Source: Styela clava (lineage: Eukaryota > Chordata > Ascidiacea > Stolidobranchia > Styelidae). Taken from it: 64,000 nucleotides of DNA. Made by a program: the position numbers and the translations under genes. A model generated the notes under the pieces. That model had not been told where the DNA came from. It ran no database searches and was given only the letters and a program-made list of their open reading frames with translations. Below are positions 46,886 to 59,922 of this stretch, piece after piece (position 1 is the first letter of the stretch; every line of letters begins with the position of its first letter). The stretch is taken from assembly GCF_964204865.1 (NCBI RefSeq), contig NC_135259.1, forward strand, positions 13,030,974 through 13,094,973, written 5' to 3'.

Positions 46886-49664
46886 CAGAAACACATTTTG
46901 TGCGTGGAAATGGTTGTAAATCGAAATGGTTCTTATAGATTGGATTCACTGTGCTGATGCTGAATAAACTATTCCTACAAAAAAATTTGGGGGAAATTTT
47001 ATTTCAATATCCATTTTACATAAAACAAACATATAACGTAGCATGGATATTAGTTATTTCAAATGTAGTATATTCTTAACAAAATATAAATAAACTCATA
47101 TGATATATTATTTTAGTTGTTTACTGTCGTTTATACTTGTTTTGAATGTTTGTTTCAAATTATTGGAAAAACAGATACAATGTTTGTATTATAAAGTTCT
47201 GCTCCGACTATAGACTACTAACTACATTGTTTTCCATAATATCCTTTAACTTTGAAGTGTTGTAAATTATAAAAATGTACATGACACATCAGTACTCTGT
47301 GATTTTGTAAATATTGGCAAAATAAAAGAGCTTGAGTAACCGTCTTTGTTGTTGAAATTGAAAGTTCTATGATAAATTGAACACAACAACTTATGATTTA
47401 TAAAACGTAGAATTTTGGAAGATTTATCGTCTGAAATGACGAGGGGACGCGCATCAAGAAAATAGCAAAAATATCTCTACTTGAAGGAATGATTCAATGA
47501 ATAATTGTTATTTAATGAAATATACGTTAAGTTGATGAAAAAAAATCGAAAATATAATTGATTTAACCAACCGAACTGAATTGACATGCTGTTTGAAATT
47601 TACAAATTGATCTGTCAATATTTTTTTGAAAAATGGAAAATAACAGCGAAGGCGAGTCTGATGGTTTTTATAAATAAATGAAAAAACTCAAAAATGTCCA
47701 ACTATCACATAAATCCAAATTAAAAAAATTTCATATCCGATATGAAAAACAAAATTTTTCCGACTCTTTTTCATCCCATTGCGTCAAAACAGAAAAAAAC
47801 GTGGCAGAAATATAGTACTATCTTATCATCAGTTTCTGCTTGCTAGAGGTTTGTTCGGAGTGAACGTGTGGAAAAAAATCCTCAGGGAACTCCGTTACCC
47901 TTTCTGGTAGTACATTAGGTTGAGTACCAAGATTTCCAACCTTTTTCTTTTTTTCCTTCGCATCTACGTATATAGTATACACAAATTTCACAAAAGTAGC
48001 ACGTAATTGGAATAATAGTAGATTACCGGTTGTTTTAATTCGCCGCCATTCAATATTTGTCATTAACTGACATGATCATTGCTTTTGCTATTCACACTCT
48101 AATATTTTATGCATAGACCGACTATATATATGACTAATAAACATTAGTATTGTTTACTGGATTTATTTGCACATCGTACATGTAGCGCGTAGGTTGTTCT
48201 TACGTAACAATTGTTCCCTCGGGTGTATCAAGTTAATCAGTCATCGGCATTTAAAACCTAGTTATATCAATACAATTAAGCTTGGCGTGATTTAGGAACA
48301 AGGAAGTAAATGGTGAAAAAGTATTTATATCGAAGCTTCTGGTCATTAATTCGAAGAGATTTTGATTATCAGTGGTCAGCGATGTTTAAGTGAATGCACT
48401 GTTTTTGCAACTTCTGCGCTTTGCAGTCATTATTTAGCTGTTTCTTGTCCTACTTAAGTATGGCGCATTGATAAACAGCGCTACACGAGGTATTTATCAT
48501 ATGTTTACATTTGACCCACTTTCTCTCATCTAAGCAAACAATGTAACAAAGTGCTAATGCTGATACAAGTACTGATTATAATGATTTAATATAAAAATAC
48601 AAATGTACTGCTGCGCATAGCCAACCCGATGCTTGGCCACAGTCGAGGTCTCAATGTCCGGCGTACGATATCGCTGAGAGACTTCATTGTCCATATATTT
48701 AAGCATTTCAAATGCAACAATCTAGAAGAAAGCCATAACCATAAAAGACCTCATTTTACGAGCAGTTAGCCCATGTTTGCTTTTGTTGAATATTACATGG
48801 CATATTCAAGGATTCTTTCATGCTGAGATAATTAACGACCATGACGTGAATCAACGAACATTTAGTTATAGGATATGGTAAACTATTTGAACAAATATGA
48901 ACAAAGAGAGTGGCACGATATCGCATAACAAAGGTATTTTCACAAGAAGTCAAGAGGGCGCTCAATCGACTTGTAACAATTGTTTAACTTTTCAGCAAAC
49001 CCCGGAGTGATATGGAGAGACCCCGGAGAGATAACAATGCTTAAATAGTTTACCTGTAGCGATATGGAATAGATATATTTTATTAGTATCGATATGAAAT
49101 TACCAACATGGCACAATCGTCTGTTAAGTATTTCGACATATAAGGGGAAAAAGTTTATCGCATGCTAAATTAATTTAAAAAAATAAAAACAGTAGAGATA
49201 AAAATTGTAATTGAGTGTTCTTTGTAAACAAAATAACAAATGAGGCTGGTTTTTGTATTTACATCGGATAGTAATTAGCGGGTGTATCACAGAACCTACA
49301 GTTGGTAAATCAGCTGCATTCAGCAGATGTCGGTCTATATTCGTTTAGTGCGGGCTAGCGACTAGTACTCTGGCAATACTGTTCAGTCGGTAATTGTACA
49401 GATCTATCTGAAACGCGATAAACCATCACATTACCACAACTACAGCAATAGTTCTTGCAACATTTCAATTCTGAGTGAGTGTGAACTCGTTACATTCCTC
49501 CAATAAACAAATCTCCTTAGTACATGGCGGTAACTAACACTGGTTGTGTGCATAAACGCCATGAATATGTGAATTTATCGAACATATATACTCAGTGATT
49601 GTCATTGCAGAATACAGGCAAACTTAGATAGTTGAACTGTTAAAGTTTGGATAAATATACTAGA
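46886..49664. other. 3' UTR and spacer; one small minus-strand ORF
   Basis: After the peptide gene's 3' UTR no gene is well supported. A minus-strand ORF at 47,818-48,063 (81 aa, true ATG) has a hydrophobic stretch, then a Lys-rich and an acidic, Pro/Phe-containing tail; it could be a small single-pass membrane protein but matches nothing I recognise. At 48,650-48,710 a TTGTCCATATATTTAAGC phrase marks another fragment of the GTACCGGTA family. The stretch 49,380-49,664 should hold the SLCO promoter and 5' UTR. Confidence 0.35.
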
Positions 49665-52600
49665 ATGGGTAAAGAGCTAGAAATTGACGATAAAAACCAG
49701 TCTTATCCTAATGGGGATAGTTCTGGTAATACTGAAAGACGCACAAGCAAGTCTAGTAAAGCATCTAGCGATTATCATTGCAAAGAAGAAGGAAAATATG
49801 GTTGGTTTAATTTCACTCCAGATTGGCTTCAAAGATTTAACAATCCTAAAGGATTTTTAGCGGCTTTCGGATTCTTCTCAATAACTCAAGGTAACTGAAA
49901 CTTTGTGGAAATTTAGAGAATGATGAAGTAATAAGTTTTATTGTGATTCATACATTTAATAATGCGTACTTGATATGCGGATGTTCTGTGATGGTAATGA
50001 TGTTATTCCTATTTCCGACCAACCACATTAACACACGAGCCATTACTGCTCGAAACCTTAAAGTGGACCTAATAATGCTAAATGTCACTATGTAAAGCGA
50101 AAACCAAGTACAAGAAATATTACACTTTAATATAATTAATACATGCCCTTGCAAAATTAGCATTAGTTTACAAGGCCCTATAATCGCGTTGATGATTTTT
50201 AAAACAAGGTGGGAATATTAGCAAATAGACATAAAAACGTCACAATGAAAACTCCTCTGTACACGAATGCTTTTATATGAATGTCGTAAATTGTTTAACA
50301 ATCTGTACAATATAAATGTAAAATAAAGGTGTGCTCGCGTGCGAAGTATGCTAGAAATATTGAAAAACGATCAGGAAATAATCCACTTTTATTTAAATTG
50401 GTTAATCGGCAAATCACGTTTCTTACCACTTCTAATTCCTAAACACCACACTTTTATAACAAGATATGTTGGTAACACAGCTACGACAACACATTTATAT
50501 AAACTATTAAGCACATTTCAACTTTATGTTATTTTTTCCCAAATGAGCATAGTCAAAAAATGTGATCAGGACCGGCCTACTTATATATTCGTGCCCTATG
50601 CACAACTGATTGTGTTTATTATCTTTCAACAGGTACCAAATGGCAGCAAGAGCGACTTTACTTTACAAGTCTGGTGTATATAAAATGGCCAAGCTGACAA
50701 TGAACACGATTCTAATTTATAATGGTTAAATTCAATAATTTACCATCATTAACTACTGACATTAGCATGTCAGAAGGCGGCCTTGAATTTGTGTATGTTA
50801 GGTTTGGCAATTTTTTCTATTCTTCATCACAATATCTAACAAATTGTTATTTCAGGTATGCTGGTGAATGGTCTTGTCAACGTTAGCATCACAACTCTCG
50901 AAAGAAGATTTCAACTCACCAGCTTTGAATTGGGAATTGTTGGATGCAGTTACGACATTGCATTTTGTCTTCTGTGTTTATTTGTTACTTATTACGGCAA
51001 CCACGCCCACAGGCCTCGGTTATTGGCAATTGGATCAGTAATTATGGGAACAGGAGCTATAGTATTTGCTTTACCACACTATATCACTGGAAATTATAAA
51101 TACGAAACTGAGTTTTCAGGTAAAAACAGGAGATTGCTTGTTACAGTTTTATCTCGATTTATAACATAAGGACTATTACTTTGTTAGGCTAACTGGTACT
51201 GGCATGTGGACTTTAATATTCATTAAGAACAGTAATTTAAAGTGAACTCGTTTATGTGTTTCAAATCATCATTTTAATTCAAAACATTCAACACTCTGTC
51301 ATCTAAAAGTAGGTACCGGTAGAAACGTTTGACCTAGTCTATCACGGCTATTTCTAGTCTAAAACTAAAACTACTAGGAATGCCAACCTAAATTCTAAAA
51401 CATAACCAAAAACTAACATACAGAAAGCAAACACTGTATCTTGCTGATTTGCCACTACGAAAGTAAACGAGGATTCATGTTCTGGAAAACATCTCTATCT
51501 TGCCAAAGCATAAAGCGTTAGCTATGAATCCCATTTCAGGCGACTGATAGAATATAACTAATCCAAAAATACTATATTTTAAAGTTCCTTTTGTTTTAAT
51601 CTGCTGGATATATGTGCAATTTTTCAACATTATTACCGTACTATGAATCTGTTGAATATTTTTTAATTTGAAATGCTACTACAAATACTATTTATTTCTC
51701 AGATAGCTGCATTAGAGATGGGCCAACAAGCAGTTGTTCAAGTGATGGAGACGAAGAAAATCTCCATGCATTTTTATACGTTCTAATATTGGGCCAGCTA
51801 CTTCATGGAACTGGGGCCACTCCGCTTTATACGCTTGGTTATGCGTTTATGGAAGACAGTGTCAAGAAGGAAGAAGCTTCAATGTATTTAGGTGAACCAT
51901 ACTTATGTTTTGTCGATTTGAAATTCCATGAAACATGGGCCATTGATTTTGTTTTCATTCTCTTAGCGTTGTGAAGAGAAGTTAGTAAAGATATAAATTA
52001 TACAGTTTTAAATATTGACGATGCTAGTGTCACAGGTTAAAGGTCACGGTTTAAAAACATCTTCCAGAAGGTGTAGTAAATTCTGTCGAGTGTATGCCGA
52101 CCAAGAAAGATTCCGTGCCTTCCAAACTACCAGTAACTCCTTATCTAAAAGTAGATACCTATAACGATATTTGTTTGCGAAGTTAGAGAACTTAAATGAA
52201 GTGTGTTACTTGATTTTCAGGTCTTGCAAATGCTCTATCAATTTTCGGTCCCGTTCTTGGATATATTATTGGAGGTTATCTCTTATCAATATATGTTGAC
52301 TTTGATTCCCCAGAGGCTATGGCTAGGTAAGAAAAATGTGTATATTTATATTACTGTATTGTATACAGAGGATTGGCAATGAATTTTGTAGTATTAATCA
52401 AGAGAGGTCGGCTACAATGATACGGTGTGAGACGGTAGTAGAATTTATAGGACATAGCTATATGTTTTTGATCATTAAATTCAAATAAAAATTTCAATAA
52501 TGGAAACACTTGTACATTTGGCTTTGATGTAATCTATACTCTTATAATACCGTTAAAATGATTTCAAATGAAATATTGCTCGCTTGAATTGACTCATTTT

Positions 52601-55600
52601 ATATAAAAAAAAGCCTGATACAATTGTCTGGAACATTTGGAAAATTTACTACAACTAGACTAGCTGAATAAAATTATTCAACAGTCTCACCTTGGAACCG
52701 AGTGATCCCAGATGGGTTGGGGCTTGGTGGGTTGGAATGCTACTTGCAGCTGGAATGGCTTATGGACTTGTCACTGGACCAATGTCTGGATTTCCGAAGC
52801 AATTGCCTGGTATGAAAGATAGTTTGTATTTGCATAAATGATCTTTACAACGTTGTCGTAGATACAAATTATGTAATAGAAATTCAGTTTTAATAAATTT
52901 ACCCAAAATTATGGCCTTATTGTTAACAATCACTTCTATTTCACCTTCGTGGATTCGTATTTCCCACAGGCACAGCTAGAAATCGAGCAATGCGCGAATC
53001 GGAAGTACATGCAAGTGCCGGAGCAGAAGTAACAGAACAACAAGGGTTTGGAAGAGGCATCAAAGATTTTCCGATCGCATTAATGAAAATGTTGAGCAAT
53101 CCTACTTTTATGTTGACGACGCTTGCAGGTTGTACAGAGACTCTTGTTATTAGTGGCTTCGCTACTTTTCTACCAAAGTTAATCGAGAATGAGTTCAGAC
53201 AAACGGCTGGAGCAGCGGCATTGCTCGCGGGTAAGCGAACTTTGTGATTCAATCTTGATATATTTTTATCAAAATGGAATCAAAAAAATTTCAGTTAAGG
53301 ATATAAATGCAACGCTATTTACTAAAATCAAGAAATATCAATCCACGAAATTGCAATATATTGACAAGAGTTACACAAAGCAAAATTTGGTATTGAAAGA
53401 ACAAATGCGCCAATCCACCACGGCGGATAATATCAATTGATATAAAAGTATAGTGAAAACTTACTTGCGATTGACCTAGACCAGTGGTCGGCTATTTTTT
53501 TTTAAGTGGCGGACCGGTAAAGCCTGACCAAAATTTTGGCGGATTACTTTTATACAAACGAACTTAGATACAGTTATGGGAATATGTAATAAATATTACG
53601 AGTTGTAAAATTTATTTGGCATATTCGAAAACGAAAGTGATGCTATTCAATTGAGATCTGCATTTGTTTGCTGCCCCTTAACTGTTCCCAATTTGGAGAC
53701 ATGGTCGATAGTTATATACGTAACATGTTGCTTACGCCCAGCCTATTTTGGTATTTCGTCGTTGACACGGCCATGTCATCGTTCAAAGAAGTTTGTAAGG
53801 ATTCATTGCCTCATTTGAGAGCTTAGTATGACAAAAGTCGCAAACTGGACAAATTTAGTTGCTGTCACGTACGATTATAAATCCAACAGTCACGTTGTTA
53901 GCGAAGATCATTTTGTTCAAGGCTTCTTATTTGGACTGATGTGGAACATTCTTACGCAGAGAAAAAATTGATGCAGCATTCCTGCGACATGTTAACGTGA
54001 AAATTATTTATGAAGTCAGACATGCTGCCGAAATGCGCTGTATTTGTCTGCTTTGCTATTGGGTGATGTTTTTAGTTGTAGCCTCGTGGTTGTTAGATTG
54101 TAGAGGTGTTATTTGGGCCGTGTGTCACACTTCTGCGGACCGGTAGTAACCTTTCCGCGGATCGGTGGTTGCCGACCACTGACCTAGACAATGCATGAAA
54201 ATCGGAAATAGCAACCTGTTTTAATCACCGCTTTGTTTTTGGTTTTCTGAATGCATCGTCATGATGATAGGGTAATCAAATCTTGTCAACTATTATACTT
54301 TTCAAATAACCCAGTTTCCAATTCTTGCCTCGTTTTTACAGGAGTTATCAGTGTTCCAGGTGGAGTAGTTGGACACGTTCTGGCAGGATATTTGGTGAAA
54401 CGTTTCAATATGTCGACGACAGATATCCTAAAATATTGTGTTGTCTGCTGCATTAGTGTAATTGCGTTATCACCAATTCTACTTCTGCATTGCGATGCGT
54501 CTGCAGTGGCTGGAGTAAATGTTCCTTACGGGTAGGGTACATTTTCTTTATACGTATTTGCTCTGATTGATTAGAGTTGGTGCATTCTTACTAATTAATC
54601 GATGAGCGATAAAATGGGAAATGGGAAAATTACAAAACCTTCAAATTCAGTTATTTTTGACATGATCGCTGCGTCGTCGTATGTAGAACATTACGTTCAG
54701 CATATCCGCGAAACACCTCATAGGCATTATTTTTGATGCATAATTTTATGCATTTTTTGCTGAGGTCTCAAATTGTTCTTCATTCCAGCAATTCCAGCAA
54801 TGTTCCTGATCCTGCAGATCTCAACAATCCGTGTAACGCTGGTTGTGATTGTCAAGAAGCATATTTTATGCCAGTATGTGGTGAAGATGGCAAAGGATAT
54901 TTTTCTGCTTGCCAAGCTGGCTGTGATGTTATCGAAAACACAACGATGGTATGAGTTTTAAAGCACACGTTTAACTAAACAAAGTGTATCATGCATGACT
55001 TTATATAATGCTGACCTGACGCAATATGACTAGGTAATAAAAAAAAACTAACCTATAATAGTTATGATATCAACAGCAGTCTTCCGCAGAAGCAGCACAG
55101 TAGAATCATATGAAAAATCGGCTCCGACTTTGGATTGAAAAAATTCTGACGCCGAATTCAAGTAAATCAAATTTTGACAACAGAAACTTTGGCATAATAT
55201 GCAAGTCTTCTATAATTGACTTACTAAAACGCGTTGTGAACTCAATTTTTGAGTCCAATCATCACCACGAAAAGTCTGAATTTCGGACTCCAATAAACTC
55301 AAAATGCCTAATCCAAGTTCCGAAAAAACGAGCTGAACTAAGACCTCCTACTCTGCAGCCTTACACAGAAGTGCTCGCCATGCACCCTATTGAGAAAACA
55401 ACTTAAATGAATTGGAAGATAATGATTGACGTTTAAATAAAACTTTTGCCCTTTGATGGCGTGGAGGTATTGCTAACAATACTTGATTTACTTAATAATG
55501 AACGAAAGAATGCATTTTCTATTAGTAATATTAGCTAGCTATTAGCTATTACCTCGAAGCATTAACAACAAAAGATAAAATATTTTCATTTTGTTCCCAA

Positions 55601-56838
55601 AGCCGATGCAACGGTGTAAATACATGACGACCCATAGCACATTGTGGTTACGTTAGACATGTATAAAATAATAGCACTATTGTTCAATTAATTGTCGCTA
55701 ATGCAATATAACTTTGCCATATCATTTCTCCATTTAGTATTTCGACTGTACTTGCATCACGACGGGAAATAACACTGCAACAGAAGGCTTGTGTGAAGAA
55801 CAATGTAACTTAGTTGCTCCATTTTTAGTTGTTTTCTTTCTTGTAGTCATGATTTGTTTTATGTCCACTGCACCCGCTCTAGTCGTCACATTCAGGTAAG
55901 AAAATTTGATATAATGGGCAACAATTTCTACTAACGTTTCGTAACGTTTAGGTAAAAAAAGAAATTCATTTAATGATGATGTTTATTTAGATGCGTTCCT
56001 GATTCTCAACGTTCATTTGCTATTGGTGTACAATGGTTGTTTATGCGAGCGTTTGGAAGTATTCCTGGTCCTATAATTTTTGGTGCCGTTATTGACACGA
56101 CATGTATTCTCTGGCAAGAAAAGTTGTGTAATCGCGGGAGAGGTTCTTGCTGGATATATGACAACAATAATATGGGATTGTATATGCTGCTTATAGGTAT
56201 GGTTATTTGTATCAAATACAACAACAAAAAGTGACCGGTAATGAAGTTCAATTCTATGTGCCTTGGCAAATAAATGATATTATTCTGCCTATTGCCGGAA
56301 ATGTTTCAACGTTTATTATTTATAACTTCGAGGCTGATATTACATCTGCACCTGCACAGATTTGCGCAGGATGAAAACTTAAGTTATTAATAGCGGTATA
56401 TGTTAAGTGACCTATTTTGGAACTCATTATTTCTCTCGTCACTGTTCATAAAACCACTTTATTCTATAATTGACAAAATTACGACTGTATCACTTGGTAC
56501 ATTCTAAACTTTATATATATATGGATCAAAATTAGCGATTAAATTGACAAAGAACTAAAATCTATTTTATTCTATTACATTAAAATTTCAAACAAATTTT
56601 GTTTTCAGGGCTTTGTGGGAAACTGCTCTCCGTGGTTTTATTTGGATCCGCGGCTTATTTTTATAAACCAATGAAATCGGACGAAGACAAAGACGATATT
56701 TCAATGGATGACCCTCAAAAAGAAAATGGCATAAAATTTGATTACGATAATGAAGGGTTCACGGCCAACGATGATGAGCAATCAATTGACAATGACCCTA
56801 TTTCAAACGGGAAGGATATTCCAGTCACAAGCCTATGA
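49665..56838 (+). CDS. SLCO4-like: SLCO4-like organic anion transporting polypeptide (704 aa, 11 exons)
   Basis: Twelve-pass plasma-membrane carrier for amphipathic organic anions (thyroid hormone, prostaglandins or bile acids in known relatives; substrate here unknown). Exons 49665-49890, 50856-51119, 51703-51891, 52221-52326, 52685-52809, 52970-53230, 54342-54531, 54789-54948, 55738-55895, 55991-56196 and 56609-56838 join in frame. Landmarks: LQRFNNPKGF, NGLVNVSITTLERRF, LGQLLHGTGATPLYTLG, the family signature DPRWVGAWWVG (269-279), SNPTFMLTTLAG, and the Kazal-like extracellular loop with its Cys-rich core (NPCNAGCDCQ, PVCGEDGKGYFSAC, YFDCTC). The tail is acidic and ends VTSL, a class I PDZ-binding pattern. 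The N-terminal and first-loop sequence is closest to SLCO4A1. The start is the ATG at 49,665. A hAT element lies in intron 6. Confidence 0.92.
53482..54181. mobile_element. hAT element, non-autonomous, in SLCO intron 6 (700 bp)
   Basis: Exact 8-bp target duplication ACCTAGAC (53,474-53,481 and 54,182-54,189); ends CAGTGGTCGGCTA and TTGCCGACCACTG are inverted repeats, with GCGGACCGGTA / GCGGATCGGTGG subterminal. Entirely within the intron between exons 6 and 7; no intact transposase frame. Confidence 0.88.
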
Positions 56839-59800
56839 TGCAGATAGTTGAAACATACCAATTTTTTTTAACATTTATGGAGCAAAACTTGACCACCAAA
56901 TGTAATGAATACCAAAAAGTTACAATGAGATAAACAATTCCTACCTTCGATGGTAATTTAAAATTCTCTGTTCTTATAAACACATGGAGAATGTAATATA
57001 ATAGATACCTTTTCTTAGGTCAAGACTTCCAGCACGGCTAGAGTTTTAGGCAGGGTGATGAATAGCTAGCGTACTGAACATCGCACTATGCTTAACTTGT
57101 AATTATCCCCAAAAATTATTATTAAAAATTATAATTAAAGATTATAATTGAGGCTCTTTCTATGATGCAACGTTTGTAAGGAAATATCCCAACTACTGTT
57201 TTGTTCAAATGCAATTTTTAATCTTATTCTATGCAATTTTTAACTTGTAAATATTTTCAATCGAGATATCTCGTTATAATAATGTAAGTTTTATGCTTTT
57301 GAATTTAATTAATGCAAAATATTGCACCGTGGTAAAACTTCTCTCATCCGAACCTCGAAAGACAATGTCAGTCAATCAGAAGCGGCTAGCGCTAACGGGA
57401 ATTCAAATTCGGAAGTGAGCGTAAGATGAAGAGTTTGGAAGGAAGTTATGTTGTACAAGTCATTCTGATACAATCAAGTCCGAACGCTTTGAGACACATG
57501 GTGGTATTTCAAGTCCTTCCTTTACAGTGCCTTCATTTTTAGAAATACATATATATATATATATAATGAATTAAATGTCCCATGTTATCTAAAATCGAAA
57601 TTCAGTTTCAGTTTTCATAATTGATTAAAGGCCACAAACGATTAATTTACATGATATTTTGTGGACATAGTACTCATGCCTACAAACATTTATAGAGACG
57701 TGTGAGATAAACCTGAGAAAGAAATATAAGCAAACATTTATTTCAACCAAGCTCTTATCTGAAATGTCTGACCAACGCGGATCATTTCATTAGACATTGA
57801 GGTGTTATTGAAAATTCCTTCATGGAAATATATGTGGTGCCCCCTTTTCTTTGGTGCCTTGATCATGTCTCATTTTGCTTAATAATGATAAATCCAGCCC
57901 TGATTACTCATCTTCAGTTTTAACAAGACTCTAATTACCTGCTTGATATACTCAGACTAATAAACTTTCTATGGCTAAGTTATATGTAAAGTGAACTATG
58001 AGGTGTTATCGTGTATATTCCATATATATGTACTATTAGAAATGTGGATGTTTATGTTTTTCGTGAATATATTGAAATTTATATAATACATAATAAAAAA
58101 GCATTGAGTACCAAATACTTGAATAACAAATCAGAAACAGAATAAAAAAGAAATATCATCAAACAAGCAATAACATATGTTGGAAAATATCAAGGAAAAC
58201 AAAGTGTAAACAGAAACAATTTTATGACAATTATCTGTATGTTTGATATTGCATCTTTCAATATTTGTCAAGGATTCGATAGTCGTGAAAAGCAATCAAT
58301 TATTTTGACACTTTAAAGTGAATAGCCAAAATTTGCATGTCGTCATATCGTCTTTAAAATAAGATAGGCGCCTATACGCTGTGTTTTCTATATGCTGATA
58401 TACTGCACAATGGTGGTGTTTGTGAACATATGGGGCCATCAGCTCAACAGATAGCAGCCGTGTAGTATTACATGCATTCATTGTATAGACTACATTGAGT
58501 ATAATCTCATACGGCCGGGCTATGAAATGCTTTTTTTATTACATCTAAACTTGAGTACTGTTTCATTTGCCCAAATTCCCTACAATAACTACGATTCTTT
58601 TAACGCTAAAGATTGAACCATTTTTCTGTGATATGTTGTCTCTTATTGCTATCCCATTTGCCAAAACAATAATTGTAACTGGGGGATATATCAAACAATA
58701 ATACAAACTGTGTTTTTCATTCTTTCTTTCATATATACTCTACTATATATGGGCAAAGGGCGTTTCAGAGTTTTCTGGAGCGCGATAGGACTCCATAGAC
58801 AAGTCCTAACGAGTGGTTGAACCGACACCCCCTGGTCCACATGAAAGCTCGGTAAAATATTCAGACAAGAATTTGATTACCCACAAATTCGTTTTGGTTG
58901 CTTAAATATGCAATGTGAGTATTCTATTTATTTTGCAATGTATCATATGACTTAATAAATCTTATATCAAAAATAGTATGTTTATGACTTCTGTTTTTGA
59001 TGATAGTTAGATGATAGAGTATGCTTATATACATCATAATTATCTTTTTTCCATTTTGCATTGAACTCGCTATTAGCAAAATTATCAAATTTATTGCCAT
59101 TTTCTCTTGTATTGACAATGTGATGTGTATTTGCCAGAATCGATGAAATATCTTACATATTTTGATGTATATATGGCTATTTATATATTTATAAGTCCGT
59201 TCAAAGCAATTACGAGACATGTACATATTATTATTGCAGGTATATAAAAATTTTCTTGAACGCCAAAACTAAGCATAACATTGCACTTTTATCTAAATTC
59301 TGCGTTTCGATTCACAGTGTAACTGTCCACTTGTATACTTGTGAAATGAATGTATCGAGATACTTATCTAGATGTTGTCATGCGTTTAGCGATTCGTTAT
59401 ATAGTTTTCAACAACTCTGTTCTTTGCCAAAAGTTTTAGAGTGTTGGGGGTATCGGCTAGTTGAAAATATTCTCATGCAAATATATTTTCGAAATGAAAT
59501 TTTGGAAGTTTTGTCCGGTTGCATAATAATAAGCTAATTAGATAATTTTGCCAATGTGAAAAACCTGATTTTTCAAGTCCAGCAGTTTGATTAATCACAG
59601 GGCCGGATCGTGTCTTTTCTGGGCTCCAAGCACATAAGACCTGTGTGCCTATATATAAGAAGTGTATATTACGCTGAGTCCAACTCGGGAGGCAAAAACC
59701 TAATTACTTGTTGTTTTATGCAAGACAGTTGAGTGGAAATTAGACCTTCGGTGTAATTATTGCTGTTTTTGTTTTGGTATTTTCTCGGCTTAGCTCCTCG

Positions 59801-59922
59801 TTGTTGACAATTGGAATCTCTTGTTTGAGTTGCATGTGCTACAGTCACGAATCCGTATGCTTTTTGTTTCAATTCTATTTAGATATTCGAATATATTCTC
59901 GGAATATTCCTGAAAAGAAAAT
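56839..59922. other. SLCO 3' UTR and spacer
   Basis: No gene supported. A short (TA)n run lies near 57,547-57,567. At 57,880-57,901 TAAATCCAGCCCTG looks like the right terminus of a hAT-like element, and at 59,599 CAGGGCCGGATCG looks like the left terminus of a related one; neither has a visible partner. Confidence 0.4.

Noticed and set aside
49647-49664. SLCO start at 49,647
   Set aside because: That codon is TTG; the first true ATG in frame is at 49,665 with the rest of the N-terminus following.
57547-57567. (TA)n tract as a functional element
   Set aside because: Short simple repeats are common in this AT-rich DNA and nothing nearby gives it a role.
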